Shown piece by piece: positions 8,702-18,350 of a stretch of 64,000 nucleotides of DNA. The notes beneath the pieces were generated by a model. It saw only the letters and a program-made list of their open reading frames with translations, did not search any database and had not been told where the DNA came from. Numbering within the stretch: the stretch's first letter is position 1; each line of letters opens with the position of its first letter. The DNA is from UBA1479 sp038109305 (GTDB lineage Bacteria; Pseudomonadota; Alphaproteobacteria; Rhodospirillales; Casp-alpha2). Position numbers and translations under genes: made by a program. The stretch covers positions 62,001-126,000 of the forward strand of contig JAYNIR010000009.1 in the NCBI GenBank assembly GCA_038109305.1, written 5' to 3'.

Positions 8702-9865
8702 CTAAGGGAGAACGGCGTTGCCGGCTTTCAGGCGGTCCGGGTCCATCAAGACGTTGCGGATGACCTCGCCGGAGGCGCCCATGGCCGGCGCGGCCGCACC
8801 GTCGACGGAAATGGTCAGGCCGCCGGCATTGCCGGTTTTCATCTTGATGTCGTTGCGGTCGGGCACGGCATAGGTTTCGCCCTGGCGCAGCAACTTGCCC
8901 CAGACCCATTCGTCGGTGCCGACCTGGCGGATTTCGACCCAGCTGTCGCTGATCGCGGTGATCACGATGCGGGCCGGCGGGCCGGCTTCGGCGGGCGTCG
9001 GGGCGGCGGTTTCTGTGGGCGGCGTGGTCGCTTCGGCGGGGGCGGGCGTGACGATCACGGGCTCCGGCCCCGGCGTCACCGGGCCGGCGGCGGGCTGCGC
9101 AGTGGACGGGGCGACCTCGGCGGCGGGTTTGGGCGCGGCGGGTGCCGGCGCGGAGGCCTGAACCCGGGCTTCGCCTTGCGCCTGGGCCTGAACCTTTTCG
9201 GCGGTTTCCTTAACGGCGGGCGCCGGGGTTTCAGCCGTCGCCGCGGGCATCGCCGGTTCCGTTGCCTTGATTGCCGGCTCGGCGGCTTTCACCGCCGGTT
9301 CCGGCGCTGCCTCCGCCGCGGACTGATCGGCCGCGGCCGGCGGCGGCGCGGACCGCGTGTCGCCGTTCGATACCAGCGACGCTAGGCGCGACGGCACCGG
9401 TTCGATCCACTTCTTAAAGAAACTGTTGTCGACGGTCGACTCGTACCAGGCGCCGTAGGCGACAAGCCCGAAGATCACGCCGAGAAACACCAAGGCGCCG
9501 CGCGGCACGCCCGAATCGGACATCGGCGACGGGAACACCAGATCGTCCTTCCGCGTCTTGGCGCCGGGCGCCGGGGCCTGGTCTTCCTTGAAACGGCGGA
9601 CGACTTCGTCACTGTCCAGCCCCAGGTAGTTGGCATAGGCGCGGATAAATCCGACGGCGTAGGTCCGGCCCGGCAGCGAGGCGAAATCGCCGTCTTCGAT
9701 CGCCTGCAGATGGCGGCGGCGGATGCGGAGAATCTGCGCGATGTCTTCCAGTCCCTCGCCGCAGCGCAACCGCGACGCGCGCAGCAGGCTGCCGACATCC
9801 TTGCGCCGTTCGCCATTTTCGCCAATCGGCCCCGGCCGGGACATAGGTTCGTGGTTCACGCTCAA
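8702..9865 (-). CDS. rodZ: RodZ-like helix-turn-helix membrane protein with DUF4115 domain
   Basis: 387 residues. Order: Cro-type HTH (about 25-92, with the RHLQAIEDGDFASLPGRTY and FIRAYANYLGLD blocks), one transmembrane helix (about 122-140), an Ala/Pro/Thr/Glu-rich linker (about 170-298), and a C-terminal DUF4115 beta domain (about 300-385). This is the layout of RodZ, which anchors MreB and sets rod shape. The conserved rodZ-ispG-hisS order supports the call. The start is uncertain: TTG at 9865 has GAGGGG four bases upstream, while GTG at 9859 or ATG at 9844 are alternatives that do not affect any domain. Confidence 0.85.
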   Translation of the reverse strand: MSVNHEPMSRPGPIGENGERRKDVGSLLRASRLRCGEGLEDIAQILRIRRRHLQAIEDGDFASLPGRTYAVGFIRAYANYLGLDSDEVVRRFKEDQAPAPGAKTRKDDLVFPSPMSDSGVPRGALVFLGVIFGLVAYGAWYESTVDNSFFKKWIEPVPSRLASLVSNGDTRSAPPPAAADQSAAEAAPEPAVKAAEPAIKATEPAMPAATAETPAPAVKETAEKVQAQAQGEARVQASAPAPAAPKPAAEVAPSTAQPAAGPVTPGPEPVIVTPAPAEATTPPTETAAPTPAEAGPPARIVITAISDSWVEIRQVGTDEWVWGKLLRQGETYAVPDRNDIKMKTGNAGGLTISVDGAAAPAMGASGEVIRNVLMDPDRLKAGNAVLP

Positions 9866-10044
9866 TCAACCCCTCAATTCCGCGATCTGCCCGGCCCGGC
9901 GACAATGCCGGCGGGCAGTTGCATCCAAATTGCTCCCACCCCGAAACAATCTGAGTCCAGCTCGCCTGCCGCCGTAACCATCCGGCAACCGCAGGGGCGA
10001 GGCCGGACGCCCGGAAGGCGGGCACACCACAGTATTACCGCAGA

Positions 10045-10077
10045 TGTGATAATCACAAAAAAACCAAATAGATTCAA
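10045..10077 (-). promoter_or_regulatory. Candidate rodZ promoter with a palindrome over the -10 element
   Basis: In the AT-rich gap between ptsP and rodZ the minus strand has TTGAAT (10072-10077) and GATTAT (10049-10054) separated by 17 bases. The -10 hexamer is embedded in the perfect 13-base palindrome TGTGATAATCACA (10045-10057), which resembles half-sites of Crp/Fnr-family proteins but with a 3-base rather than 6-base centre. A repressor bound here would block RNA polymerase. The leader to the rodZ start would be about 180 bases. Confidence 0.5.
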
Positions 10078-10094
10078 GTACAAAAGCCGAAAGG

Positions 10095-12416
10095 TTAAAG
10101 CGTCACACCATGATCGGCGGCGAAACCCCTCAGTTTTTCGCGAAGCGAATGGTCCGCCGACTGGGACACCCGGTCCAGGTAGGCTTCCAGCGCCTGCAGG
10201 TCGAGCGAACGGACCATCGCCTTGACCGGGCCGATGGCCGGCGCGGACATGGACAGATTGCGGAAGCCGAGCCCGATCAACGCCATGGCCGACAGCGGAT
10301 GCCCCGCCATTTCCCCGCACAGGCTGAGCTCCGTCCCCGTGTCCCGGCAGTGGCGGGCGACCATGCCGAGCGAATTGAGCACCGCCGGCGCCAGTTCATC
10401 ATAGCGGCCCGCGACGTGCGGGTTACCCCGATCGCTGGCGAACAGGAACTGCAGCAGGTCGTTGGAGCCGACGGAGACGAAATCCGCGCGCCGCGTCAGC
10501 GCCGGCAACTGGAACATCAAACCCGGCACTTCCAGCATCACGCCGGTGAAGACCGCCGACGGCGGCGGATGCCCGCGTTTGGCGGCGCGAGACAACTCGG
10601 CGTCCAGCAGTTTGCGGGCGCGGTCGAATTCCGCAACCTCGGTGACCATCGGGAACATGACCCGAAGCTCCCGCCCCGCCGCGGCGCTGATCAGGGCGCG
10701 AAGCTGATCGCGCATCAAGGCCGGCCGGTCGAGGCAGAGCCGGATCGCCCGCCAGCCCATGGCCGGGTTTTCTTCTTCGGCTTCGGTATCCCAATAGGGC
10801 AGCACCTTGTCGCCGCCGGCGTCCAGCGTGCGGAAGGTCACGGGCCGGCCATCCGCCCGGTCGTACACCGTCGAATAAATTTCCCGCTGACGGTCAACCG
10901 TCGGCGTCGAGCTTTCGACCATGAATGGAATTTCCGTCCGGAACAGGCCGATGCCGACGGCGCCCGTCGTGTCCAAGTGGCCGAGGTCGATGCGGAGCCC
11001 GGCGTTGAGCAGCAGGCGGATTTCGACGCCGTCCTTGGTGACCGCCGGCAAATCCCTCAATTCGGCGTAGTGCGCGCGCTGTTCGGCGCGAAGCCGAAGG
11101 CTGTCCTTGAACGTCACCCGGATATCGTCGCCGGGCCGGAGAAACACCTGGCCGTGGTCGCCGTCGACGATCAAGGGATCGCCGTCTTCGACCCGGTCGA
11201 GAATGCCGTCGATCCGCCCGACGACCGGCAGGTCGAGGGCGCGGGCGACGATCGCCACGTGGGCGTTGGGCGAGCCTTCGGCGAGGACCAGGCCGCGCAG
11301 CCGTTCGGCATGGTAATCCAGCAACTGCGCCGGGCCCATGTTGCGGGCGATCAGTATGGCGTTGTCGGGCATGTCGCGGGGGCCCGGTTCTCGGCCCATC
11401 AAGTGCTGGGTCAGGCGGTACCCAAGGTCGTCCAGGTCGTGGGCGCGCTCGCGAAGATACGGGTCGTCAATCCCGGCCATGCGCGCGCGCAGATCGTTCT
11501 GTACGCGCTGCACCGCCGCTTCGGCGCTGAGACCCGACGCGATGGCGTCTTCGATCCGCCGCAGCCAGCCCGCGTCCTGCGCGATCAGGCGGTAGGTTTC
11601 CAGCACGTCGCGGTGTTCGCCACCGGCCGACAGGCGATCCGACGACAGCATATCCTCTAGCGCCCCGTGCATGGCGTTGAAGGCTTCGCGAAGGCGAGCC
11701 TGTTCGGCCTCGGGGTCATCGGCGACGATGTTTTCCACATATAGATGCGGGCGGTGGAGGACAGCCGTGCCGATGCCGATCCCGGCGTTGAGCCTGAGCC
11801 CTTCCATGCGCAGCGGCTTGAGCGCGATGCCGTCGACCGGCAGCAATTCGTCGGCGGCGACCAGCGAACTGCCGGCGACCATTTCGGCCAGCACCATAGC
11901 GACCGTCTGCAGGGTTTCAACCTCTTCGTCTTCATAAGCCCGGCGAGTCCGGTTCTGCACCACGACGACACCGGTCACCCGGCCGCCGCGCAGGATCGGC
12001 ACGCCCATCAGCGACTGATAAATCTCTTCGCCGGTTTCCGGCCGGTAGGCGAACGACGGGTGCGACTGTGCGTCTTCGAGCGCAAAGGCCCGCGCATGGG
12101 CGGCGATTTCGCCGACCAGACCTTCGCCGATCCGAAGCCGGGTTTTGTGGACCGCGTCCTGCTTGAGGCCCTGGGTCGCGAACAGCTCCATCATATCGCC
12201 GGCGCGGCGCAGATAGATCGAACAGACTTCGGCGACCATTTCGAGGGCGATGATTTCGACGATGCGGTCGAGTCGCACCTGATCGGGCGCCTGCGACGCC
12301 ATGACCGAGCGGATGCGCCCGAGCATCCGCCGGGGCACCGGCGAAACCGCGCCCCGTCCCGGCCGCTGGGCCGCGCGGGGCGTCTTTTTCGGTTTCGGAT
12401 CGCCTGTGTCGCTCAC
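10095..12416 (-). CDS. ptsP: Phosphoenolpyruvate-protein phosphotransferase PtsP (EI-Ntr)
   Basis: 773 residues from GTG 12416. An N-terminal GAF domain (about 40-180) precedes the PTS enzyme I region: the phospho-carrier His at 386 (GSPNAHVAIVA), the PEP-binding FRTEIPFM and the C-terminal SLCGEMAGHP with the catalytic Cys. EI-Ntr phosphorylates NPr and so EIIA-Ntr in the nitrogen/potassium-linked PTS. The frame stays open to GTG 12449, but 12416 has AAAAGGCG at a better distance and begins with the usual basic Lys/Pro segment. It follows lysC on the same strand; TATAAC at 12489-12494 could serve as its own -10. Confidence 0.93.
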   Translation of the reverse strand: MSDTGDPKPKKTPRAAQRPGRGAVSPVPRRMLGRIRSVMASQAPDQVRLDRIVEIIALEMVAEVCSIYLRRAGDMMELFATQGLKQDAVHKTRLRIGEGLVGEIAAHARAFALEDAQSHPSFAYRPETGEEIYQSLMGVPILRGGRVTGVVVVQNRTRRAYEDEEVETLQTVAMVLAEMVAGSSLVAADELLPVDGIALKPLRMEGLRLNAGIGIGTAVLHRPHLYVENIVADDPEAEQARLREAFNAMHGALEDMLSSDRLSAGGEHRDVLETYRLIAQDAGWLRRIEDAIASGLSAEAAVQRVQNDLRARMAGIDDPYLRERAHDLDDLGYRLTQHLMGREPGPRDMPDNAILIARNMGPAQLLDYHAERLRGLVLAEGSPNAHVAIVARALDLPVVGRIDGILDRVEDGDPLIVDGDHGQVFLRPGDDIRVTFKDSLRLRAEQRAHYAELRDLPAVTKDGVEIRLLLNAGLRIDLGHLDTTGAVGIGLFRTEIPFMVESSTPTVDRQREIYSTVYDRADGRPVTFRTLDAGGDKVLPYWDTEAEEENPAMGWRAIRLCLDRPALMRDQLRALISAAAGRELRVMFPMVTEVAEFDRARKLLDAELSRAAKRGHPPPSAVFTGVMLEVPGLMFQLPALTRRADFVSVGSNDLLQFLFASDRGNPHVAGRYDELAPAVLNSLGMVARHCRDTGTELSLCGEMAGHPLSAMALIGLGFRNLSMSAPAIGPVKAMVRSLDLQALEAYLDRVSQSADHSLREKLRGFAADHGVTL

Positions 12417-12553
12417 TCGGTTTTCGCCTTTTCGGCAACGGTGTTTCACGGACCCGCCGCGCCGTTGGACGGGATTGCACCCTGCCTTGTTATAGGTAGG
12501 TCTTTACATTTCAGCGACTGCACGGCCGCCACTGGAAAGCCGGCGTCGGCCCC

Positions 12554-13774
12554 TTAGGCCGCGTCCAGGCCATAGGCCGTGTGCAGCGCCCGCACCGCCA
12601 ATTCCGTATATTCATCGGAAATCAGCACGCTGACCTTGATCTCGGAGGTCGAGATCACCTGGATATTGATCCCCTTTTCCGCCAGCGTCTTGAACATCGT
12701 CTTGGCCGTGCCCGCGTGCGAACGCATGCCGACGCCGATGATGGAGATTTTGGTCACGCCGGCATTGGCGATCAGATCTTCGAATTCGACCTCGCCCCGC
12801 GCTTGATCCAGAACGGCCTTGGTGCGTTCCAGGTCGGCCTTGCCGACGGTGAAGGTGATGTCAGTCGTGACGCCGTCGGCCGGAATGTTCTGGACGATCA
12901 TGTCGACGTTGATGCTGGCGTCGGCGAGCGGGCCGAAGATGGCGGCCGCGACGCCCGGACGGTCGGCGACCCGGACCAGCGTCACTTTCGCTTCGTCCCG
13001 GGAATAGGCGATACCGCTGACAACTTGCTTTTCCACGATTTCTTCCTCTTCGACGACCAGCGTGCCGCGATCCGCCGTAAAGGTCGACCGGACCTCGGTG
13101 CGCACGCCATGGTTCATGGCCAGTTCCACGGCGCGGGTCTGCAAGACCTTGGCGCCCTGGGAGGCCATCTCCAACATTTCCTCGTAGGTGATCTTATTCA
13201 GCTTGCGGGCCTTGGTGACGATCCGCGGATCGCAGGTATAGACCCCGTCGACATCGGTATAGATATCGCAACGGTGCGCGTTCAGCGCCGCCGCCAGCGC
13301 AACCGCCGACGTATCCGAGCCGCCGCGGCCGAGCGTCGAAACCCGGCCGTCGTCGGCGATCCCCTGAAACCCCGGGACGACCACGACCTCGCCGGCGTTC
13401 AGGCAGGCGTGCAGCTTATCCGCCTCGATATCGGTGATCCGCGCCTTGGAATGGACTTCGTCCGTGCGGATGGGGATCTGCCAGCCCTGCCACGACCGAG
13501 CGGGAATGCCGATGGCATGTAGCGCCAGCGCCAACAGGCCCGAGGCCACCTGTTCGCCGGCCGCCACGACCACATCGTATTCGGCCGGATCGAACAGCTT
13601 GGAAATGTCGTTCACGTACCCAACGAACTCGTTGGTCACCCCGGCCATCGCCGAAACGACGACCGCGACCTGGTGGCCGGCGTCAATCTCGGTCTTAACG
13701 CGCTGCGCCACGCCCTTGATGCGCTCCACGTCGGCCACCGAAGTGCCGCCGAATTTCTGCACTATCAACGCCAT
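12554..13774 (-). CDS. lysC: Aspartate kinase
   Basis: 406 residues, the usual length of a monofunctional aspartokinase. It phosphorylates aspartate to start lysine, threonine and methionine synthesis. The nucleotide motif KFGGTS (7-12) opens the kinase domain (to about 240), with GRGGSDTSAVALA in the middle; two ACT domains in the C-terminal third (around 265-400) provide feedback control by end-product amino acids. No lysine-riboswitch-like leader was recognised in the 219 bases shared with divergent ubiG. ptsP follows 137 bases downstream. Confidence 0.97.
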   Translation of the reverse strand: MALIVQKFGGTSVADVERIKGVAQRVKTEIDAGHQVAVVVSAMAGVTNEFVGYVNDISKLFDPAEYDVVVAAGEQVASGLLALALHAIGIPARSWQGWQIPIRTDEVHSKARITDIEADKLHACLNAGEVVVVPGFQGIADDGRVSTLGRGGSDTSAVALAAALNAHRCDIYTDVDGVYTCDPRIVTKARKLNKITYEEMLEMASQGAKVLQTRAVELAMNHGVRTEVRSTFTADRGTLVVEEEEIVEKQVVSGIAYSRDEAKVTLVRVADRPGVAAAIFGPLADASINVDMIVQNIPADGVTTDITFTVGKADLERTKAVLDQARGEVEFEDLIANAGVTKISIIGVGMRSHAGTAKTMFKTLAEKGINIQVISTSEIKVSVLISDEYTELAVRALHTAYGLDAA

Positions 13775-13993
13775 GGCCGCCGAACCGGATCCTTGCGGTT
13801 GAAACCATCGCCCCGGTCCTCTTCAGGCCATGACCGTCATGGTCTCTTGACCTTGCGCCGGGGCGGCGCTTTCATACTCTTTATCGGCGGAACGGGCAAG
13901 CAGCGCCCTCATCCCGCCACCGAAGACCCAGCCCCAGATACGGCCCCCAAGACCGGCTTTACGGCCCGCCCCATGGAGAGGCAAACCGCACCG

Positions 13994-14746
13994 ATGACCG
14001 CCCCCGCGCCTAAAACCACCGCCAACGCCGACGAAATCGCCCGATTTCAGGCGATCGCCGACGAATGGTGGGACGCCCGCGGTAAATTCCGTCCGCTGCA
14101 CCAGATCAACCCGGTGCGCATCCAGTTCATCCGCGACCGGGTGTGCGGCCATTTGGGGCGCGACCCGCTGGCCGACCGGCCGCTCAAGGGCCTGACGGTG
14201 CTGGACATCGGCTGCGGCGGCGGTCTTCTGGCCGAACCCATGACGCGGCTGGGCGCCCGGGTGACGGCCATCGACGCCGGCGAGAAAAACATCGCCGTCG
14301 CCAGGCTCCACGCCGAACAATCGGGGCTCGAGATCGACTACCGCCACGTCCTGCCCGAAGACCTGGCTGGCCTGGGCAAAACCTTCGACGTGGTCCTGAA
14401 CATGGAAGTGATCGAACACGTCGCCGACACCGACGCCTTTCTGGGCGCCTCCGCGGCGCTGATCAAACCGGGCGGCGCCATGGTGGTGACGACGCTCAAC
14501 CGGACGCTCAAATCCCTCGCCTTCGCCAAGGTCGGGGCCGAATACATCCTTCGCTGGCTGCCGATCGGCACCCACGACTGGCGCAAATTCGTCCGCCCGT
14601 CGGAGCTCGCCCGTGGGCTGCGCCCGCACGGAGTCGACATCCGCGATCTGGCGGGCATGGTCTATAATCCGCTGAACGACCGCTGGCGCATCAGCGAAAC
14701 GGACCTGGACGTCAACTACCTCGCATTTACCGTCAAGGCCGGCTGA
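13994..14746 (+). CDS. ubiG: 3-demethylubiquinol/2-polyprenyl-6-hydroxyphenol O-methyltransferase UbiG
   Basis: 250 residues from ATG 13994. UbiG carries out both O-methylations in ubiquinone synthesis. Family blocks are present in order: FQAIADEWWDARGKFRPLH near the N-terminus, the SAM-binding LDIGCGGGLLAEP, MEVIEHVADTDAF and TTLNRTLKSLAFAKVGAEY, followed by WRKFVRPSEL. The frame is open upstream to 13673 but that part is antisense to lysC; ATG 13973 is possible but 13994 has GAGAGG upstream and gives normal length. Divergent from lysC, a conserved arrangement in related genomes. Confidence 0.96.
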   Translation: MTAPAPKTTANADEIARFQAIADEWWDARGKFRPLHQINPVRIQFIRDRVCGHLGRDPLADRPLKGLTVLDIGCGGGLLAEPMTRLGARVTAIDAGEKNIAVARLHAEQSGLEIDYRHVLPEDLAGLGKTFDVVLNMEVIEHVADTDAFLGASAALIKPGGAMVVTTLNRTLKSLAFAKVGAEYILRWLPIGTHDWRKFVRPSELARGLRPHGVDIRDLAGMVYNPLNDRWRISETDLDVNYLAFTVKAG

Positions 14747-14797
14747 CCGGCGATCCTCTTCGGACTTTCAATCCGCACCATTCAAGGACACACCAAC

Positions 14798-15679
14798 ATG
14801 AACCTGGGATACATCGGCCTCGGCAACATGGGCGGGGCGCTCGCGAGGCGTATGCTGCTCTCGGCCCCGCTGCGCGTTTTCGACCTTAACCCTGACGCCG
14901 TCAGGCGACTGACCGACTTGGGCGCGCAGCCGTCGCAAAGCCCGGCGGCGATGGCCCAGGAATGCGACATCATCATGACCTGCCTGCCGACGTCGGATCA
15001 TCTGCGCGACGCGATTTTCGGCGCGGGCGGCATGCTCGAGGGCCTGACGCCCGGCAAACTTGTCGTCGACCAGACCACGGGCGACCCAAACGAAACGCGG
15101 GCGATGGCGGCGGAATTGAAGGAACGCGGCATCGACCTGATCGACGCGCCCGTGTCGGGCGGGCCGAAGGGCGCCGACGCCGGCACCATCGCCATCATGG
15201 TCGGCGCACCCCAGGGCCTGTTTGACCGCATCCGCCCGCATCTGGAAACGGTGAGCCCCAACATCTTTCATTGCGGCGCAGTCGGCGCGGGGCAAACCAT
15301 GAAGCTGGTCAACAACGTGGTCAGCGCGTGCAACCGCATCGCCACGTTCGAAGCCGTCGCCATGGGCGCCAAGAACGGGCTCGACCTGAAAAAAATGGTC
15401 GAGGTTCTGAGCGCCGGATCGGGCCAGTCGAAGGCGGTGACCATCTCGCTCCCCCGGATGCTTTCGGGCACGCTGGGCGATTTCGCGCTGGACCTTATGC
15501 TGAAGGACGTTCGGCTCGCCTGCCAGTTGGGCCGAGCCTCAGGCGCGCCGATGACGGCAGCCAATCTGACCCACGAGATCATGCGCTCGGCCGCCAACAT
15601 GCTGGGCGACGGCAGCGTCAGCGTCGACCGGGTGATCGACCTGATCGAACGCAATGCGGATGTGAAGATGTTCAAATAG
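14798..15679 (+). CDS. NAD(P)-dependent beta-hydroxyacid dehydrogenase (3-hydroxyisobutyrate dehydrogenase family)
   Basis: 293 residues. An N-terminal Rossmann fold begins GYIGLGNMG (4-12); the substrate motif DAPVSGG is at 116-122 and the catalytic Lys is K169 (GQTMKLVNN). The all-helical C-terminal domain is complete. Relatives oxidise 3-hydroxyisobutyrate, tartronate semialdehyde or related acids; sequence alone does not tell which. AAGGA lies ten bases ahead of the ATG. It follows ubiG by 51 bases on the same strand but has no obvious link to quinone synthesis. Ends in TAG. Confidence 0.9.
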   Translation: MNLGYIGLGNMGGALARRMLLSAPLRVFDLNPDAVRRLTDLGAQPSQSPAAMAQECDIIMTCLPTSDHLRDAIFGAGGMLEGLTPGKLVVDQTTGDPNETRAMAAELKERGIDLIDAPVSGGPKGADAGTIAIMVGAPQGLFDRIRPHLETVSPNIFHCGAVGAGQTMKLVNNVVSACNRIATFEAVAMGAKNGLDLKKMVEVLSAGSGQSKAVTISLPRMLSGTLGDFALDLMLKDVRLACQLGRASGAPMTAANLTHEIMRSAANMLGDGSVSVDRVIDLIERNADVKMFK

Positions 15680-15783
15680 CTGGGGCGGCGTGCCGAACTG
15701 CAACAAAGCTGTCATATCCGGGCGATACAATCTCTGGCGAATCAAGCCACATGCATCGGTATTCCGGACAGATCAGCCGTCCA

Positions 15784-17157
15784 ATGAATTAAATTGCCGC
15801 CGTTCGAAGTCTACGCTTTCGCTATATTACCGGGTTGAGCGTCATCGCTCTCTTGGTGACGACTACGTATCTGACGATGCAGTCGATCATCGCCAAACAG
15901 GAACACTATTCCCACGTCCTCTATGTCGCCGGACAGCAAAGCGGGCTGTCAAATCGCATCGCCCATTTCGCGGGTCAGATGGCGGTTTCCGAGGACGAGG
16001 ACGCCTACGGTACCACGCGCTCACAACTCTGCCGCGCCGTCAACAAAATGGCGGCGGCGCACGATGCCGTGTTGACCGGCAACGCGGAGATGGGCATGCC
16101 CAAAATCATTACGCCGTTGCTGGACATTATTTATTTCGCCGACGCGGTCGGGCTCGACCCCGCGGTCAAACGGTTTCTGGGACATGCGCGAGACATCTAC
16201 GCCCTGTAATTCGGCCAGCTAAACTAGAATACGTCTTCATATATCTATCTAATCAACTACGGCCCGCATGTGCTGGAACCGATGCTCAAATCCGCCGTCC
16301 AGGGATACAAAGCCTTCAGCCGCAGCGAAATCCGCACGATCGAACAGGTCGAATTCACCCGTCATGACATGGAACGGCAGAAAATCATCGCCGAGCGCGC
16401 CAATCAGGCGAAAACGGATTTTCTGTCCAACATATCCCACGGTCTCAGGACGCCGCTGAACGCGATTATCAGATTTTCCAGCGCGCTGCAGACCGGCGTC
16501 TACGGGCGTGTCGATCACCCGCGCCAAGCTGAAATCCTGGCCGACATCAATGCATCGGGCAATCATCTTCTATCGTTGATCAACGACATCCTTGACCTGT
16601 CGGCAACGCAGGCGGAACGCATCAAACTGGCGAAGGATCCGGTCGATATCGCCGCCATCATTCGTGAAAGCGCCCGTCTGATGAAAGCCGATGCCGCGAT
16701 CAGCAATGTCGGCATATCCGTCTCCGTCGCGGTCCCGTCGCCGTTGGTCATCGGCGATGCCCGGCGCCTCAAGCAAATTCTTCTGAACCTTGTATCGAAT
16801 GCCATAAAGTTCATGCTGCCCGGCGGCCAGGTAACCATCGGCACCGCCAAGGCGCCGGGCTCTTCGCTTTCGGTCGATGTCAAAGACACCGGGATCGGCA
16901 TGACCGCCGAAGACGTTGCGGTGGCGCGCGACCGTTTCGGGCAGGCGTCCAATCACCTGCTGAACAAACGGCAGGGGACCGGACTCGGTCTGCCGCCAGT
17001 TGCCGGGCGTGCGCGCCTGCACGGCGCCGCGTTCGACATCGCGTCAAAACCGGACAAGGGAACCCGCGTCAGGATGGTGTTTCCCGCAAAACGGATGATC
17101 TGGCCGGCGCCGGATGGTGAACGGATTGGATATGAAACCTACGACGACGCCGAATAA
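15784..17157 (+). pseudogene. Sensor histidine kinase, decayed (three or more lesions)
   Basis: Read through its lesions, this encodes a membrane sensor kinase of about 455 residues: N-terminal membrane helix (ITGLSVIALLVTTTYL), extracytoplasmic helical domain, HisKA and HATPase_c. Lesions: the ATG at 15784 is followed at codon 3 by TAA (15790-15792); the frame stops at 16207-16209 and the homologous segment (AKLEYVFIYL) continues in another frame to about 16245, then returns to the first frame at INYGPHVLEPML. The H-box reads SHGLRTPLNAI instead of SHELRTPLNAI, so the Glu after the phospho-His is lost, and the G-box continuation (GLPPVAGRARLHG) is off-consensus. The part from 16270 could still be translated as a soluble fragment. 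Confidence 0.85.
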
Positions 17158-17163
17158 ATCGGC

Positions 17164-17595
17164 TTAGTTGTCGCGCCGGGCGGTCGTGCCGGGCAGGCGG
17201 AAGAATTCGATGCCTTCTTCTTCCAGTTCCTCGGCCTCGTCTTCCGTCGCCTCGCCGTAGATGCCGCGTTCTTCCGCATCGCCGTAGTGTATGGCGCGGG
17301 CTTCGTCGGCGAAATCCTCGCCGACGTAGTCGAATTCCTTTTCGACTTTTTCCTTAAGCTTGCCGACGGCGGCCAGGATGCGGTGGGCGACCTCGTGGGC
17401 CCTGGCCTCGGCGAACATATCGATGTTGCCGGAAGTGTTGATGCCGGGCGCCATGACCGTCTTGGCGACGTCGATGTCGCCGCAATGCGGGCAGCTGACC
17501 TGGCGGCGCTTCACCTGCTTGTCGTAGGCGGTGCTGTCATTGAACCAGGCTTCGAACTCGTGGTCCTGGCCACAAATCAGGCGATAGCGGATCAT
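17164..17595 (-). CDS. DUF1178 family protein
   Basis: 143 residues. It starts MIRYRLICGQDHEFEAWF, the typical DUF1178 opening, with a zinc-ribbon-like pair of CxxC elements (C8 region and SCPHCG), then an acidic helical segment. The family is widespread in Proteobacteria and its function is not established. It ends seven bases after the decayed kinase on the opposite strand, so the two genes are tail to tail. Length and conserved blocks look intact. Confidence 0.9.
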   Translation of the reverse strand: MIRYRLICGQDHEFEAWFNDSTAYDKQVKRRQVSCPHCGDIDVAKTVMAPGINTSGNIDMFAEARAHEVAHRILAAVGKLKEKVEKEFDYVGEDFADEARAIHYGDAEERGIYGEATEDEAEELEEEGIEFFRLPGTTARRDN

Positions 17596-17723
17596 GATTC
17601 GGGTTCTTTTCCAATAAAGGAAGTCCGGATTTATCGCCGGACCCCTGGGCCCCAGTCTATAGGATATAGTAAGAAAGCGTTAACAAACCACTTCCCGACC
17701 TCAGGCCCGGAATTCTGCGCCCC

Positions 17724-18350
17724 ATGCCCGAAGACCCCAGCATCCTAAGCCGCCATCTGCAAATCCGGTCGCCGTCCAACTGGGTCGTCCGGTTCGCGCC
17801 CCTGGTCCCCGCCGATGGCCGGGTTCTCGACTTGGCGGCGGGCGGCGGGCGCCACGCGCGATATTTCCTGGACCGTGGGCACGGTGTCCTGGCCGCTGAC
17901 AAAAACATATCGGCCATGGCCGACCTGGCGGCGATGGATGACGCCGAGGTGATGGAAATCGATCTGGAAGACGGCAAGCCCTGGCCGTTTACTGACGAGA
18001 CGTTCGCGGCGGTCGTCGTCAGCAATTACCTCTTCCGCCCGCACCTGCCCGGCCTGATCGAAAGTCTGATGCCGAGGGGCGTGCTGATCTACGAAACTTT
18101 CGCCCGCGGCAACGAGGCCTTCAACCGGCCCCGCAACCCGGATCACTTGTTGAAGTCGGGCGAGCTTCTGGACCTTGCCCGCGAGCGGCTGCAGGTCGTG
18201 GCGTATGAACACGGCGTCATCGCCGAGGAACCGGCGGGCGTCAAACAGCGCCTATGCGCGCTCAACGACCTGGGCTGGTCGGACCGCGACGACGGCGAGC
18301 CGGCGGCTTATGATCTCTACCCCGATCCCGATGGAGGCAATGATGATTGA
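17724..18350 (+). CDS. Class I SAM-dependent methyltransferase
   Basis: 208 residues. Motif I is LDLAAGGGRHARYF (about 36-49), followed by an acidic residue in LAADKNI and the DETFAAVVVSNYLFRP block; the ETFARGNEAFNRPRNPDHLL segment is typical of a conserved proteobacterial group related to tellurite-resistance (TehB) type methyltransferases. The substrate is unknown. The stop codon overlaps the ATG region of the following DUF1272 reading frame, so the two form a transcription unit. Confidence 0.85.
   Translation: MPEDPSILSRHLQIRSPSNWVVRFAPLVPADGRVLDLAAGGGRHARYFLDRGHGVLAADKNISAMADLAAMDDAEVMEIDLEDGKPWPFTDETFAAVVVSNYLFRPHLPGLIESLMPRGVLIYETFARGNEAFNRPRNPDHLLKSGELLDLARERLQVVAYEHGVIAEEPAGVKQRLCALNDLGWSDRDDGEPAAYDLYPDPDGGNDD

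Noticed and set aside
10110..11660. 516-codon plus-strand reading frame
   Set aside because: Antisense to ptsP, a certain gene; long open antisense frames are expected in high-GC DNA with GC-rich third positions.
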